A stretch of DNA of 64,000 nt from Streptomyces sioyaensis (GCF_004122735.1 NZ_SDIF01000001.1:1-64000), one strand, 5' to 3'; positions 23,764 through 33,441 are shown, counted from the first letter of the stretch. Notes: a model not told the origin generated them from the sequence alone. Translations and numbers: made by a program.

Positions 23764-26535
23764 ATGGAGACCACGGAAGCCATGGAGATCCCCTCCCCCG
23801 ACACCGCCGAGGAACTGTCCTGCGACGTCCTCGTCATCGGCGGCGGGACCGCCGGGACCATGGCCGCGCTCACCGCCGCCGAGCACGGCGCGTCCGTCCT
23901 GCTGCTGGAGAAGGCGCACGTCCGGCACTCCGGTGCGCTCGCCATGGGCATGGACGGGGTCAACAACGCCGTCATCCCGGGCCGCGCGGAACCCGATGAC
24001 TACGTCGCCGAGATCACCCGCGCCAACGACGGCATCGTCGACCAGTCCACCGTCCGCCGGACCGCGACCCGCGGCTTCGCGATGGTACGGCGGCTGGAGT
24101 CGTACGGCGTGAAGTTCGAGAAGGACGAACACGGCGCGTACGCGGTCCGGCGGGTGCACCGCTCCGGCTCGTACGTGCTGCCGATGCCGGAGGGCAAGGA
24201 CGTCAAGAAGGTCCTCTACCGGCAGTTGCGGCGGCGCGAGATGCGCGAGCGGATCCGCATCGAGAACCGCATCATGCCGGTGCGGGTACTCACGTCCGGC
24301 GGCCGGGCGGTCGGCGCGGCCGGCTTCCACACCCGTACGGGACGGTTCGTCACGGTCCGCGCCGGGGCGGTGATCCTCGCCACCGGCGCCTGCGGCCGCC
24401 TCGGCCTGCCCGCCTCCGGCTATCTCTACGGCACCTACGAGAACCCCACCAACGCCGGCGACGGCTATGCGATGGCCTACCACGCGGGCGCCGAACTCAC
24501 CGGCATCGAATGCTTCCAGATCAACCCGCTGATCAAGGACTACAACGGCCCGGCCTGCGCCTATGTCGCCAATCCGTTCGGCGGCTACCAGGTCAACCGG
24601 CACGGTGCGCGGTTCGTGGAATCCGACTACTGGTCGGGGCAGATGATGGCGGAGTTCGCGGCCGAGGTCGCCTCCGCGCGCGGGCCGGTCTACCTGAAAC
24701 TCAGTCACCTCCCGGAGGAGTCCGTCGCCGCCCTGGAGACGATCCTGCACACCACCGAGCGCCCCACCCGGGGTACCTTCCACGCCGGGCGCGGCCACGA
24801 CTACCGCACCCACGACGTGGAGATGCACATCTCCGAGATCGGCCTGTGCGGCGGGCATTCGGCGTCCGGTGTGCGCGTCGACGACCGGGCCCGCACGACC
24901 GTGCCGGGGCTGTATGCGGCCGGTGACCTGGCCTGTGTCCCGCACAACTACATGATCGGGGCGTTCGTCTTCGGTGACCTGGCGGGCGAGGACGCCGCGC
25001 AATTCCGCGCGTACGAGGGCGAGTTGCCCGACGACCAGGTGCGCGCCGCCCATGAGCTGATCTACCGGCCGCTGCGCTCTCCCGACGGCCCGCCGCAGCC
25101 GCAGGTCGAATACAAGCTCCGCCGCTTCGTCAACGACTATGTCGCCCCGCCCAAGAGCGGTGCCCGGCTGTCGCTGGCCGTGGAGCACTTCACCCGGATG
25201 CACGCCGACATCGCCGCCATGGGTGCCCGCACCCCGCACGAGCTGATGCGCTGCGCCGAGGTCACCTTCATCCGCGACTGCGCCGAGATGGCCGCCCGGT
25301 CGTCGCTGGCCCGTACCGAGTCCCGCTGGGGCCTCTACCACGCGCGCACCGACCACCCGAAGAGCAACGACCGCGACTGGCTGCACCACCTCGACCTGCG
25401 CAAATCGACCACGGGAGCCATGGAGTTCACCGCCCGCCCGGTCGCCCCGTACCTCGTCCCGGTCGACGGGTACGCCCCCGTGGGCGGCGCCTCCCGCTTC
25501 CTCGGCGAGGTCCGTCCGGAGCAGGTCGCGACGGCGGGGCGGCGGGACACTCCACCGGTGGGGTCCCCCGGGGCGGGTGCTGTCGCGGCGACGGACGGCG
25601 GCCCGTCCGGGGCGCCCGGGACGCCTGGCGCCGACGCCGGGGACGGCACCGTGACTCCCCCGTCCCCCCGCATCCTCGAACTCCTCGCTCTCACCGAGGG
25701 GGAGCAGCCGGACCTCCCGGCGCTGCGCCCCTACCTGGCCGACCCCGACCCGGCCGTCCGCCGGGCCACGGTCGACGCGCTCACCGAGAGCGTTCCGCCC
25801 GGCACCGGCCAAGCCCTCGCCGCCGCCCTGACCGATCCCGCCCCGGCCGTACGGGCCGCGGCCGGCGCCTCCCTGCGCGAACTGGTCGAAGTCCTCCCCC
25901 CGGAGGCCGCCTTGCGCGCGCCGCTGGCCTCCGCCGCACACGGGCCCGACGCCGTCGTCCGCTCGGCTGCCGTGGACGTGCTGCGCGCGCTCGGCCTCGG
26001 CGACCGGGACCTGTTCGCCACCGCGCTGACCGACCCGGCCGTGGAGGTACGCCTCCAGGCCGTCCGTGCCCTGGTCTCCGTCGACGCCGCGCGCGACCTG
26101 CGGCGGGCCGCCGAGGACGACTCCCGTGAGGTGCGGGTGGCCGCCGCACAGAGCCTCGGTACGGTCGGCCGCCCCGAGGAGCTGGCGGCGTTCCTGCCCG
26201 ACGACGATCCCCTCGTCCGTGCCGCGGCGCTCGCGGCGCTGGCCACGGCCGGCTGCCCGCCGCCCTACGACGCGGCGGCCGTCGCGGCGCTCGGCGACCC
26301 GGCCTGGCAGGTCCGGGCCGGTGCCGCCACGGCCCTGGCGGCCGCCGGCTCCGCAACCGCCGTGGCCGCCCTCTCCACCGCGCTGGGCGACCCGCACGCG
26401 GATGTGCGCAAGGCCGCGGTGCTCGCGCTGCGCGCCCACGCCGGCCGCGCGGACGCCCGCCGGGCCCTGGCCTCGGTCGCCGACGACCCGGACGCCGATG
26501 TCCGGGCATACGCCCGCCCGGCAGCAACGGGGTGA
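23764..26535 (+). CDS. AprA-like FAD oxidoreductase fused to HEAT repeats
   Basis: A 923-residue two-part protein. Residues about 18-600 form a fumarate reductase/succinate dehydrogenase-type flavoprotein closest in layout to APS reductase alpha: LVIGGGTAGTMAALTAAEHG, the segment HSGALAMGMDGVNNAV, GAVILATGACGR, GLYAAGDLACVPHNY, and the late ESRWGLYHARTDHPKSNDRDW block. The classic fumarate reductase active-site set is not obvious. After a Gly/Pro linker, residues about 640-923 are at least eight HEAT/PBS-lyase-type repeats of about 31 residues (DPDPAVRRATVDALTES, DPAPAVRAAAGASLREL, DPAVEVRLQAVRALVSV and so on). These repeats usually mediate protein contacts. The neighbours give it a ferredoxin partner and an importer. 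Confidence 0.88.
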   Translation: METTEAMEIPSPDTAEELSCDVLVIGGGTAGTMAALTAAEHGASVLLLEKAHVRHSGALAMGMDGVNNAVIPGRAEPDDYVAEITRANDGIVDQSTVRRTATRGFAMVRRLESYGVKFEKDEHGAYAVRRVHRSGSYVLPMPEGKDVKKVLYRQLRRREMRERIRIENRIMPVRVLTSGGRAVGAAGFHTRTGRFVTVRAGAVILATGACGRLGLPASGYLYGTYENPTNAGDGYAMAYHAGAELTGIECFQINPLIKDYNGPACAYVANPFGGYQVNRHGARFVESDYWSGQMMAEFAAEVASARGPVYLKLSHLPEESVAALETILHTTERPTRGTFHAGRGHDYRTHDVEMHISEIGLCGGHSASGVRVDDRARTTVPGLYAAGDLACVPHNYMIGAFVFGDLAGEDAAQFRAYEGELPDDQVRAAHELIYRPLRSPDGPPQPQVEYKLRRFVNDYVAPPKSGARLSLAVEHFTRMHADIAAMGARTPHELMRCAEVTFIRDCAEMAARSSLARTESRWGLYHARTDHPKSNDRDWLHHLDLRKSTTGAMEFTARPVAPYLVPVDGYAPVGGASRFLGEVRPEQVATAGRRDTPPVGSPGAGAVAATDGGPSGAPGTPGADAGDGTVTPPSPRILELLALTEGEQPDLPALRPYLADPDPAVRRATVDALTESVPPGTGQALAAALTDPAPAVRAAAGASLRELVEVLPPEAALRAPLASAAHGPDAVVRSAAVDVLRALGLGDRDLFATALTDPAVEVRLQAVRALVSVDAARDLRRAAEDDSREVRVAAAQSLGTVGRPEELAAFLPDDDPLVRAAALAALATAGCPPPYDAAAVAALGDPAWQVRAGAATALAAAGSATAVAALSTALGDPHADVRKAAVLALRAHAGRADARRALASVADDPDADVRAYARPAATG

Positions 26536-26714
26536 CACACGTTCGGGCCGTCCGGGTGGCCGGGCGGGGCCGGGGGACGAAGGCTGAGGGCCATCAGCGC
26601 ACCGAACGGGATACGGCCGCCGGCCGGACACCGCCGGCCCCGAGCACCGCCGCGCCCGGGGTGGGCCGGTGCGGCGGGCGCCCACGTGCCAGGAAGGGCT
26701 GATCAGGACACCCC

Positions 26715-27839
26715 ATGCCCCCTCCCTCGCCGCAGTGGCCCCGCTACGTCGAGTTCGCGCCGACCGTCCTGGTCGCCGCCGGACTCACCTGGGACGTGTT
26801 CTCGCCCGCGGACTACTGGGGTGACCCGATGCTCATCGCGGCGAGCGTGACGGCCGGTGCCCTGCTCTCACTGCGGCACACCCTGGCGATCGGTGCCACC
26901 ATCATCGTCGGCGTCTTCGCGCTGACGGTGAAGGACGGCACCGCCGACAACGCGGTGGGCCATCTGGAGCTCTTCAACACCTTCTTCGCCGCGCTCATGG
27001 GCGTCGGCGTCAACCGGGTGATCGCCCGTCACGGACGTCATCTGGACGTGGTCCGCACGGTGGCGGAGGCCGCCCAGCGCGCCGTGCTGCCCGCGCCCCC
27101 GCAACGCATCGGCCCGCTGACCATCGCCGCCCGGTACCAGGCCGCGCAGAGCGAGGCCCGGATCGGCGGGGACGCCTACGCCGTCCAGCGGACCCCGTTC
27201 GGCGTCCGGCTGCTGATCGCCGACGTACGTGGCAAGGGACTGGGGGCGGTGAGCGCGGTGTCCGTGCTGCTGGGTGCGTTCCGCGAGGCGGCCGAGCAGG
27301 AACCGGACCTGACGACGGTGGCCGACCGGATGGAGCGTGCCCTGCTGCGGGAGAGCGAGCAGACCTCCGAGGAGGACCGTCTGGAGGGCTTCATCACGGC
27401 CCTGATCTGCGAAGTTCTCCCGGGCGGCAGCGGGCTGCGGCTGCTGGACTGCGGCCATCCGGCGCCCTACCTCTGCCATGGCGGTGCGGTACGCGCCCTG
27501 GAGTCCCGCGATCCGGGTCTCCCCCTGGGCATCGGGATGCTGGGCGCGGCGCGGACCGCACCGGACGACTGGCCGTTCCCGGCGGGCAGCACGCTGCTGC
27601 TGATCACCGACGGGGTGACCGAGGCTCGCAACGATGCCGGCACGTTCTATGACCCGGCGGTCCAGCTGGCCGGCCGCGGCCCGTTCCGCGGCCCCGAGGA
27701 ACTGATCGACGTGCTGGTGCGGGATGTCGAGCGGTGGACCGGCGGGCCGCGCGACGACGACATGGCGGTCCTGGCGGTCGGCCGGCAGGCAGAGGGCCGC
27801 CGGACGCTCCGGTCCGGTGGGAACGGCACCGATCGCTGA
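26715..27839 (+). CDS. Membrane-anchored PP2C (SpoIIE-type) phosphatase
   Basis: A 374-residue protein. Three hydrophobic segments lie at about residues 12-85, then a linker helix and a SpoIIE/RsbU-like PP2C domain (residues about 130-360). Metal-binding acids are in RIGGDAY, LLIADVRGKG, ITDGVTEARND and DDDMAVLAV. Such phosphatases dephosphorylate anti-anti-sigma factors in partner-switching pathways. The membrane part lacks a recognisable sensor fold. It is monocistronic, 179 bases after the HEAT flavoprotein. No anti-sigma gene is adjacent. Confidence 0.9.
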   Translation: MPPPSPQWPRYVEFAPTVLVAAGLTWDVFSPADYWGDPMLIAASVTAGALLSLRHTLAIGATIIVGVFALTVKDGTADNAVGHLELFNTFFAALMGVGVNRVIARHGRHLDVVRTVAEAAQRAVLPAPPQRIGPLTIAARYQAAQSEARIGGDAYAVQRTPFGVRLLIADVRGKGLGAVSAVSVLLGAFREAAEQEPDLTTVADRMERALLRESEQTSEEDRLEGFITALICEVLPGGSGLRLLDCGHPAPYLCHGGAVRALESRDPGLPLGIGMLGAARTAPDDWPFPAGSTLLLITDGVTEARNDAGTFYDPAVQLAGRGPFRGPEELIDVLVRDVERWTGGPRDDDMAVLAVGRQAEGRRTLRSGGNGTDR

Positions 27840-28038
27840 CGGGAAGCGGGACGAGGGGCTCACGGCTGCCGAATCGCTGGGCCACGCCACACCCCTGACG
27901 GGGCGTTAGTGCTTTCCGTGGGCTTTTCGGAATTCCCTCGTGTGCTACCGGAAATCCTCGATGCGGGATGAGATGATCAGTAGGAGCATCAGCATCCGCA
28001 CCGAGCGATTCCTCGCTCCCGCGCAGATCGGAGTTGAT

Positions 28039-28224
28039 GTGTCCAACAACAGATCAACCCTGCTGAGTCAGCGCGCCGCTGTCATTTTCCTCCTTGGCGC
28101 CCTCACCGCTGTCGGCGCCGGTGTGCTCACCTTTTGCAATGGCGGCACCCCGGCTTCCGCGACACTCGTCGGCGGCGCGGCCTTCGGCGCCGCCGTCACC
28201 TTCTTCCATACGGTCATCGACTGA
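28039..28224 (+). CDS. Small two-helix membrane protein
   Basis: A 61-residue protein starting at GTG 28039 with GGAG five bases upstream; longer in-frame starts lack a ribosome binding site. Two hydrophobic helices (AAVIFLLGALTAVGAGVLTF and ATLVGGAAFGAAVTFFHTVI) with a short turn fit the small conserved Streptomyces membrane proteins of unknown role. Its last codons and stop are duplicated just downstream. Confidence 0.6.
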   Translation: MSNNRSTLLSQRAAVIFLLGALTAVGAGVLTFCNGGTPASATLVGGAAFGAAVTFFHTVID

Positions 28225-28247
28225 CGTCCAGACGGTCCTCGACCGAC
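28210..28247. repeat. 22-base-period duplication over the end of the small membrane gene
   Basis: ACGGTCATCGACTGAC (28210-28225) contains the last codons and stop. ACGGTCCTCGACCGAC (28232-28247) repeats it with 14 of 16 bases identical. The period of 22 is not a multiple of three. Confidence 0.6.
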
Positions 28248-28685
28248 ATTCCACCGGGGCGCATTCCCGGCCGCCGGTCCGGGGGCGGCGCGCCGCCGCC
28301 CGGACTCCCGGTACGGCTCCGAACCCGGACTCCCGGTACGACTCCGGCCCGCCCGGTCTCCGCGCGGGCGGTCCGGAGCCGAGGCCCTTCCACGGTCGCC
28401 GGAGCTGCCCGCACGCCGGGCACGGACGGTGACCGATGCGCGCGCACAGCAACCGGAGGCAGGTGACGGCTGAGCGGGCCGCCAGGGGCCGGAGCGGTCC
28501 CGGGCCGCCGCGGCGGCAGGGCGCCGGTGCGCTGGATTCCGGTCGGCCGCCGGGGTTCCGCCCGGCTCCGGTGCGCCAAGCGGAATCCGTGCTGCCGCAT
28601 GCGGTGCGCCGCCGGACCTCAAGTGCCAAACTTAAGTCACCGCGCCCGGCCGCCAGCCGGGGCCCTTGTCGCCGAGGGGACCACC
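28225..28685. other. Gene-free GC-rich region
   Basis: About 460 bases with no supportable gene. It contains the tail duplication above, a direct repeat at 28299-28346 and many C/G runs. The last 60 bases before 28686 (AGTGCCAAACTTAAG and a GAGGGGA ribosome binding site) belong to the next gene. Confidence 0.5.
28299..28346. repeat. Direct repeat, 23-base unit, two copies
   Basis: Units 28299-28321 and 28324-28346 share CCCGGACTCCCGGTACG followed by (G/A)CTCCG, separated by AA; only one position differs. Confidence 0.75.
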
Positions 28686-28976
28686 ATGACCTGGGCATCT
28701 TGGACCACTGTCGGGATACACGCCCTACCCGGCGCGGTTCGCACCGCGGAGATCGGCGTGATCAACGGCGACCTGACCATCCATACGACCTGGTCGGACA
28801 ACCTGGCCCACGTAGCCGTGCAGTACACCGGGGCCACGGACTGGTACACCATGGAGGGCAGTCCCGTCCCGTGCGATTCCGAGGAAGCCAGCCGCTCCTT
28901 CCACCAGGCCGTCGTCGAAGCCGCCCGCGGCGGCGAGCGGGCCGAGGCTTCGCTGGAGGAACTTTTCCAGCAGTGA
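28686..28976 (+). CDS. Small conserved hypothetical protein
   Basis: A 96-residue soluble acidic protein. ATG at 28686 has GAGGGGA six bases upstream. The centre reads as beta strands (EIGVINGDLTIHTTW, VAVQYTGATDWYTMEG) and the C-terminal third as a helix (SFHQAVVEAARGG, EASLEELFQQ). I recognise the style of small Streptomyces-only proteins but no named family or function. It is flanked by gene-free DNA on both sides. Confidence 0.65.
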   Translation: MTWASWTTVGIHALPGAVRTAEIGVINGDLTIHTTWSDNLAHVAVQYTGATDWYTMEGSPVPCDSEEASRSFHQAVVEAARGGERAEASLEELFQQ

Positions 28977-29677
28977 CCGGGATGCCCGTGACGGGTCCAC
29001 CGGCCTCCCCGCGCCGGTTCTCGCACCCCGGTCGCGCCACGCCCTGACGAAGCCCAGCGAGCCCCGACGAGCCCCGGCAGCATGTACGCGAGCAGCACGT
29101 CCGGATGTCATCGCCCCGGCTTCGTGACCGCCACGCACCGCAGAACGGCCACCCACGGTGGGCATCGAGTTCGGCGGCCCAGTACTCGGATCACCCCCTT
29201 CCGCGCCGTGCCATGCCGCGCCGCGCGGTACCGTGCCGCGCCGTCCGCACGGGATTCCCGTGCGGTCCGCGCGAGGATGCGGCAGCCCTCGGACCCAGGA
29301 AACCCTCACTCTTCTCGATCGAGGTAACTCCCTTTCCCTGTACCGAAGTTACCGTCTCGCCATCCATCCATGAATGACAGGCAACCGGCAGTCGCCGCAT
29401 AGCGGCCCACAGATCTCTCCGGCTGCGGAGCAACCATTTCCCGCCTTCTGATGTCTCCCTCAAGGGAGCACAGTTGGTCACCTTGCAGCTACTTAAAGCT
29501 GATCAATTGTCAAATTTCCCCAACGAATCTCGCAATCTGATCTTTTCTCTTTACATGCCCATGCCAGACATACCAGGGTTTGCGCGGGGCCTCTCGGCCC
29601 CCGTGGTGCACAACAGCACCGCGAGTACGGGCGGTTGGCACGGTCGGCCGCCCCCACAGCGCTAAGGACCCATAGCT
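28977..29677. other. Long intergenic leader of the M4 peptidase
   Basis: About 700 bases. The part 29201-29249 has three copies of the word CCGCGCCG in a GC-only patch. From 29320 to 29580 the composition drops clearly in GC for this genome. It holds an inverted repeat GGTAAC (29323-29328)/GTTACC (29348-29353), a short hairpin CTCCC-TCAA-GGGAG (29455-29468) and T-rich stretches. This AT-rich part is the likely promoter and untranslated leader of the secreted peptidase; a small RNA cannot be excluded. No frame here has a convincing gene. Confidence 0.5.
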
Positions 29678-31483
29678 GTGCGTAGACCCCACATACGCAG
29701 AAACCGTCTGGCGATCGCCCTCGCCGTGACGACGGCCGCGACGCTCACCGCGGGAGTGGCGGGCACCGCCGCCGCGACCACCGATGCCGCACCGGCCGCT
29801 GCCTCTTCCTCAACTCCCTCCCTCCAGAAGGCCGTCGATGCCGCCCGCACCGCCGCCTTCGCGCATGCCGCGGCCACCGGCGTCGGCAAGAAGGACGCCC
29901 TCGAAGCCACGGACACCCTCGTCGACCCGGACGGCAGGCAGCACGTCCGCTTCGTCCGGACCCATCGCGGGCTTCCGGTGCTCGGCGGCGACCTCGTCAT
30001 CCACCTGACGGCCAAGTCGGCGTACGAGGGCGTGACTCGGGCCTACCGTCACCAGGTCGACGTGCCCGACACGGACCCGAAGCTGTCGGCCGGCGAGGCG
30101 CAGACGAAGGCCGCCGCCGTGGCCAAGGGCCGGGCCGGTGAAGCCCAACTGGTCGTGGACGCCCGGGACGACCGGACCACGCTCGCCTACCAGGTGCAGG
30201 TCGACGAGAGCCGTACCGCCGAGGCCGACGGTGCCCGTACCGTCATCCTCGACGCGGCCACCGGGGCGGTGCTCAGCAACGTCCAGGCCAATGACTCCTT
30301 CCTGTCGCCCGCCCTGCAGAAGAAGCTGCGCGCACGGGGCGAGCGGCTCAACCCCGAGACCGGACTGGCCGCCCCCGAGGCGCCCGTCACCGGCGAGGCG
30401 GCGGCGACCGCCGGCTACCCGGCCGCGGCCAAGGGCACCGGTTCGTCGCTCTTCGTCGGCAAGGTGCCGCTGTCCACCACCCGGACCGCGAAGAAGTCCT
30501 TCACGCTCAAGGACTCCACCCGCGGCAACACCGAGACCCGGGACGCCGGCAACAAGGAGCTGGAGAAGTTCTCCGGCGGCAAGGCGTTCACCAGCACCAC
30601 CAACCGCTGGGGCAACGGCACCACGAGCAGCCGGGCCACCGCCGCCGTGGACGCCCAGTACGGCATCACCAGCACCCTCGACTTCTACAAGAAGACGTTC
30701 GGCCGCAAGGGCATCAAGAACGACGGCCGCGGAGCGCACGCCCTGGTGCACTTCGGCAACAAGGTCGGCAATGCGTACTGGTCCTCCAAGTGCGGCTGCA
30801 TGCTCTACGGCGACGGTGACGGCAGGACGTTCGCCAAGCCCCTGGTCGTCCTGGACGTCACGGGCCATGAGCTCACACACGGCGTGGTCGACGCGACCGC
30901 CAAGTTCCGGCCCACCCGCGTCGACGAGGAGGGGAACCAGTACGGCGAGCCCGGCGCGCTCAACGAGTCGATGGCGGACATCTTCGGCAGCGCGGTCGAG
31001 TTCGCGACCAACAACCCGAAGAACCCGCCGAACTACCTGATGGGCGAGAAGCTCGGCCTCCAGCAGAAGTTCCTGCGCCGCCTGGACAAGCCCTCCCTGG
31101 ACAAGCTGGAGGGCACCGTCGACTACTGGTCGAAGGCCGCCTACGACACCGAGGTGCACGCCGGTTCCGGTATCTCCTCGCACGCCTTCTACCTGCTGGC
31201 CGAGGGCAGCGGGAAGAAGACCCTCGGCGGTGTCGCCTACGACTCCCCCACCTTCGACGGCTCCAAGGTGACCGGCATCGGGCGGACGAAGGCGACGGCG
31301 ATCTTCTACCGGGCGCTCACCCGGTACATGGTCTCCACGACCGACTTCCATGACGCCCGGACCGCGACCCTGCACGCGGCCAAGGACCTGTACGGCGCCA
31401 CCAGCACCGAGTACAAGACGGTGAACAAGGCCTGGGCCGCCGTGAACGTGACGGCGGCCAACTCGCCCTCCGGCACGCACTGA
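29678..31483 (+). CDS. Secreted M4 (thermolysin-type) metallopeptidase
   Basis: A 601-residue secreted zinc protease. The signal peptide is at residues 1-37, the FTP and PepSY propeptide domains at about 45-190, and the mature M4 domain follows the Thr/Gly-rich linker near residue 250. The zinc motif is GHELTHG with His397, Glu398 and His401; the third ligand is Glu430 in GALNESMAD. The catalytic-type His lies in DTEVHAGSGISSHAFYL. The stretch between the HELTH motif and GALNE is nine residues longer than in thermolysin. It should degrade extracellular protein. The GTG start at 29678 has AAGGA ten bases upstream. A strong terminator follows. Confidence 0.93.
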   Translation: MRRPHIRRNRLAIALAVTTAATLTAGVAGTAAATTDAAPAAASSSTPSLQKAVDAARTAAFAHAAATGVGKKDALEATDTLVDPDGRQHVRFVRTHRGLPVLGGDLVIHLTAKSAYEGVTRAYRHQVDVPDTDPKLSAGEAQTKAAAVAKGRAGEAQLVVDARDDRTTLAYQVQVDESRTAEADGARTVILDAATGAVLSNVQANDSFLSPALQKKLRARGERLNPETGLAAPEAPVTGEAAATAGYPAAAKGTGSSLFVGKVPLSTTRTAKKSFTLKDSTRGNTETRDAGNKELEKFSGGKAFTSTTNRWGNGTTSSRATAAVDAQYGITSTLDFYKKTFGRKGIKNDGRGAHALVHFGNKVGNAYWSSKCGCMLYGDGDGRTFAKPLVVLDVTGHELTHGVVDATAKFRPTRVDEEGNQYGEPGALNESMADIFGSAVEFATNNPKNPPNYLMGEKLGLQQKFLRRLDKPSLDKLEGTVDYWSKAAYDTEVHAGSGISSHAFYLLAEGSGKKTLGGVAYDSPTFDGSKVTGIGRTKATAIFYRALTRYMVSTTDFHDARTATLHAAKDLYGATSTEYKTVNKAWAAVNVTAANSPSGTH

Positions 31484-31507
31484 TCCTTCCGGACCGGTCA
31501 CGGCGTG

Positions 31508-31532
31508 GTGCCCCCGCCCTCCGCGGGGGCAC
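31508..31532 (+). terminator. Terminator of M4 peptidase gene
   Basis: GTGCCCCCGC (31508-31517), 5-base loop, GCGGGGGCAC (31523-31532): a perfect 10-base-pair GC stem 24 bases after the stop codon. Confidence 0.8.
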
Positions 31533-31601
31533 CTCGGCGTCGGGCTCCGGTCCCTCCAGTGGGCCTCGCGGCACGGCCGGCCGAAGTCTACGTTTGAGCC
31601 C

Positions 31602-32801
31602 ATGATCCCTGATCGCGCGGGCGGGACACGGCGGCTCGGCTACCCGGTGGCGGCGGGCGTGTTCGCCGTCGGCATGGCCGGCACGACGCTGCCCACCCCG
31701 CTGTACGGGCTCTACCGCGCACAGCTCGGGTTCTCCGAGCTGATGGTGACCGTGGTCTTCGCGGTGTACGCCCTCGGTGTGATCACCGTGCTGCTGCTCG
31801 CGGGCAATGTCTCCGACGAGGTGGGCCGGCGCCCGGTGTTGCTGGTCGCGCTGGGGTTTTCGGCGGCGAGCGCGCTGTGCTTCGTCTTCGAGGGCGGGCT
31901 GCCGATGCTGCTGCTCGGGCGGGTGCTGTCCGGCTTCGCCGCCGGGTTGTTCAGCGGTGCCGCCACGGCGGCGGTGCTGGAGCTCGCGGGGCCCGGCCAG
32001 GAAGCGCAGGCGGGGTTCGCCGCGACCGCGGCGAACATGGGCGGCCTCGGCTGCGGCCCGTTGCTGTCCGGCCTGCTGGCCCAGTACGCACCCTGGCCGC
32101 TGCTGCTGCCGTTCCTGGTACATCTCGCCCTGGTGGCCGTCGCGGCCGTGGCGACCTGGCTGCTGCCGGAGACCGTCGCGCATCCGCACCGCCTCCGGAC
32201 ACCGCGACCCCAGGGCCTGGAGCTACCGCCCGAAGTCCGGGGCGTCTTCGCCCCCTCGGCCGTTGCCGCGTTCGCCGGGTTTTCCCTGCTGGGGCTGTTC
32301 ACCGCGGTCGCGCCGAGCTTCGTCGGCCAGACCCTGGGCGTGCACAACCTGGCCGTCACCGGGTTGATCGTCTTCACGGTCTTCCTGGGCTCCACCGCCG
32401 GACAGTCCCTGACGGAACGGATCGGTAGCCGCCGGGCCCTTCCCCTCGGCTGCCTGGTACTGGTGGTGGGCCTCTTGCTGGTGGCCACCTCGCTGGCCGT
32501 GACGTCCCTGCCGGTACTGGTTGTCGGCGCGGTGTGCGGCGGCATCGGCCAGGGCCTGGCGTTCCGCGCCGGTCTGACCGCGGTGGGCCGGGCCGCACCG
32601 GCCGAGCGCCGCGGCGGCACCATCTCGGCCTTCTTCCTCATCGCCTATCTCGGCATCTCGCTGCCGGTCGTCGGCGTCGGCGCGCTCACCCTCACCCTCG
32701 GTCTGCGCGGCGCCGGCCTGACCTTCTCCGCCTGCGTCATCGTGGTCACGGTGGCCGTCGGGCTCTACGTCCTGCGGCGGCCGCCGGTGGGCGACGACTG
32801 A
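31602..32801 (+). CDS. MFS transporter (12 TM)
   Basis: A 399-residue major facilitator. The N-terminal half has TTLPTPLYGLYRAQLGFSEL and the loop 2-3 signature LAGNVSDEVGRRPVLL. Twelve hydrophobic segments can be counted, with a Pro/Arg-rich central loop near residue 200. This TPLYGLYR type is common in actinobacteria and usually annotated as a drug-efflux-like permease, but no substrate can be inferred. It is monocistronic and follows a strong terminator. Confidence 0.88.
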   Translation: MIPDRAGGTRRLGYPVAAGVFAVGMAGTTLPTPLYGLYRAQLGFSELMVTVVFAVYALGVITVLLLAGNVSDEVGRRPVLLVALGFSAASALCFVFEGGLPMLLLGRVLSGFAAGLFSGAATAAVLELAGPGQEAQAGFAATAANMGGLGCGPLLSGLLAQYAPWPLLLPFLVHLALVAVAAVATWLLPETVAHPHRLRTPRPQGLELPPEVRGVFAPSAVAAFAGFSLLGLFTAVAPSFVGQTLGVHNLAVTGLIVFTVFLGSTAGQSLTERIGSRRALPLGCLVLVVGLLLVATSLAVTSLPVLVVGAVCGGIGQGLAFRAGLTAVGRAAPAERRGGTISAFFLIAYLGISLPVVGVGALTLTLGLRGAGLTFSACVIVVTVAVGLYVLRRPPVGDD

Positions 32802-33016
32802 GGCCCGCCCCGCCGGCCGACCAGCCCGCCCGCGGGGGCCATCAGGCGGCCCGGGCCACCCCGCCGCCGGACACCTCGCACGGCCGGCCGCCACCCGTAT
32901 GGCGTGCCGCCTTCACCCGCCTGCCCCTGTGGGCACGCCCTTCCGGCGGAGGCCGGAAACCCTGGGATCCGGCAGTCCTCGATCCAGCAGCCTCCAGACG
33001 GAGACGGAGAAGTGAG

Positions 33017-33361
33017 ATGCGCATGGCCACAGCTTCCGCCCCTGGCGCCCTGAGCCGGTTCCGGCACGGGTTTGCCCTCGCCGTGGCCCTCCTCGCACTG
33101 TGGTGCGCCGCCGGGCAGGCCGCCGCCGTCGCCCCCCGGACCCCGGTACGCGTACCGGCCGCCGGTCAACGGCCCGTCGCCGCCCGGGTGTTCACCGGTT
33201 CGGCCGCCGCGAGACCTGCCCTTGCGGAAACGGCGGCCACCAAGCCGCTGGTCTTCATGGGCCTGGGCACGATGGCCGGTCTTGCCGTGCTCGCGGGCGC
33301 GGAGCTCATCGCGAGCGCACGGCGGCGCCGGGACTCCGCGCCGCCGACGGACCGCTGCTGA
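33017..33361 (+). CDS. Small exported or membrane-anchored hypothetical protein
   Basis: A 114-residue protein with a signal-like N terminus (basic, then [20 protein letters not shown]), an Ala/Pro/Val-rich middle of about 40 residues and a second hydrophobic helix ([20 protein letters not shown]) before a basic RRRR tail. The layout is a short extracytoplasmic region held by a C-terminal anchor. ATG at 33017 has GGAGAA six bases upstream. No family is recognised. It lies 80 bases before the hydrolase gene and may be cotranscribed with it. Confidence 0.6.
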   Translation: MRMATASAPGALSRFRHGFALAVALLALWCAAGQAAAVAPRTPVRVPAAGQRPVAARVFTGSAAARPALAETAATKPLVFMGLGTMAGLAVLAGAELIASARRRRDSAPPTDRC

Positions 33362-33441
33362 CCGCCCCGCCCGCACCCCCTTCCGGCCCCGCGGCCCATG
33401 TCGCGCACACCGGTGAACGGCAGGAAAGGACCGACCACAGC

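Noticed and set aside
29082-29481. Small genes in the leader of the M4 peptidase
   Set aside because: Frames on both strands lack ribosome binding sites, and their translations are Arg-rich readings of a GC repeat.
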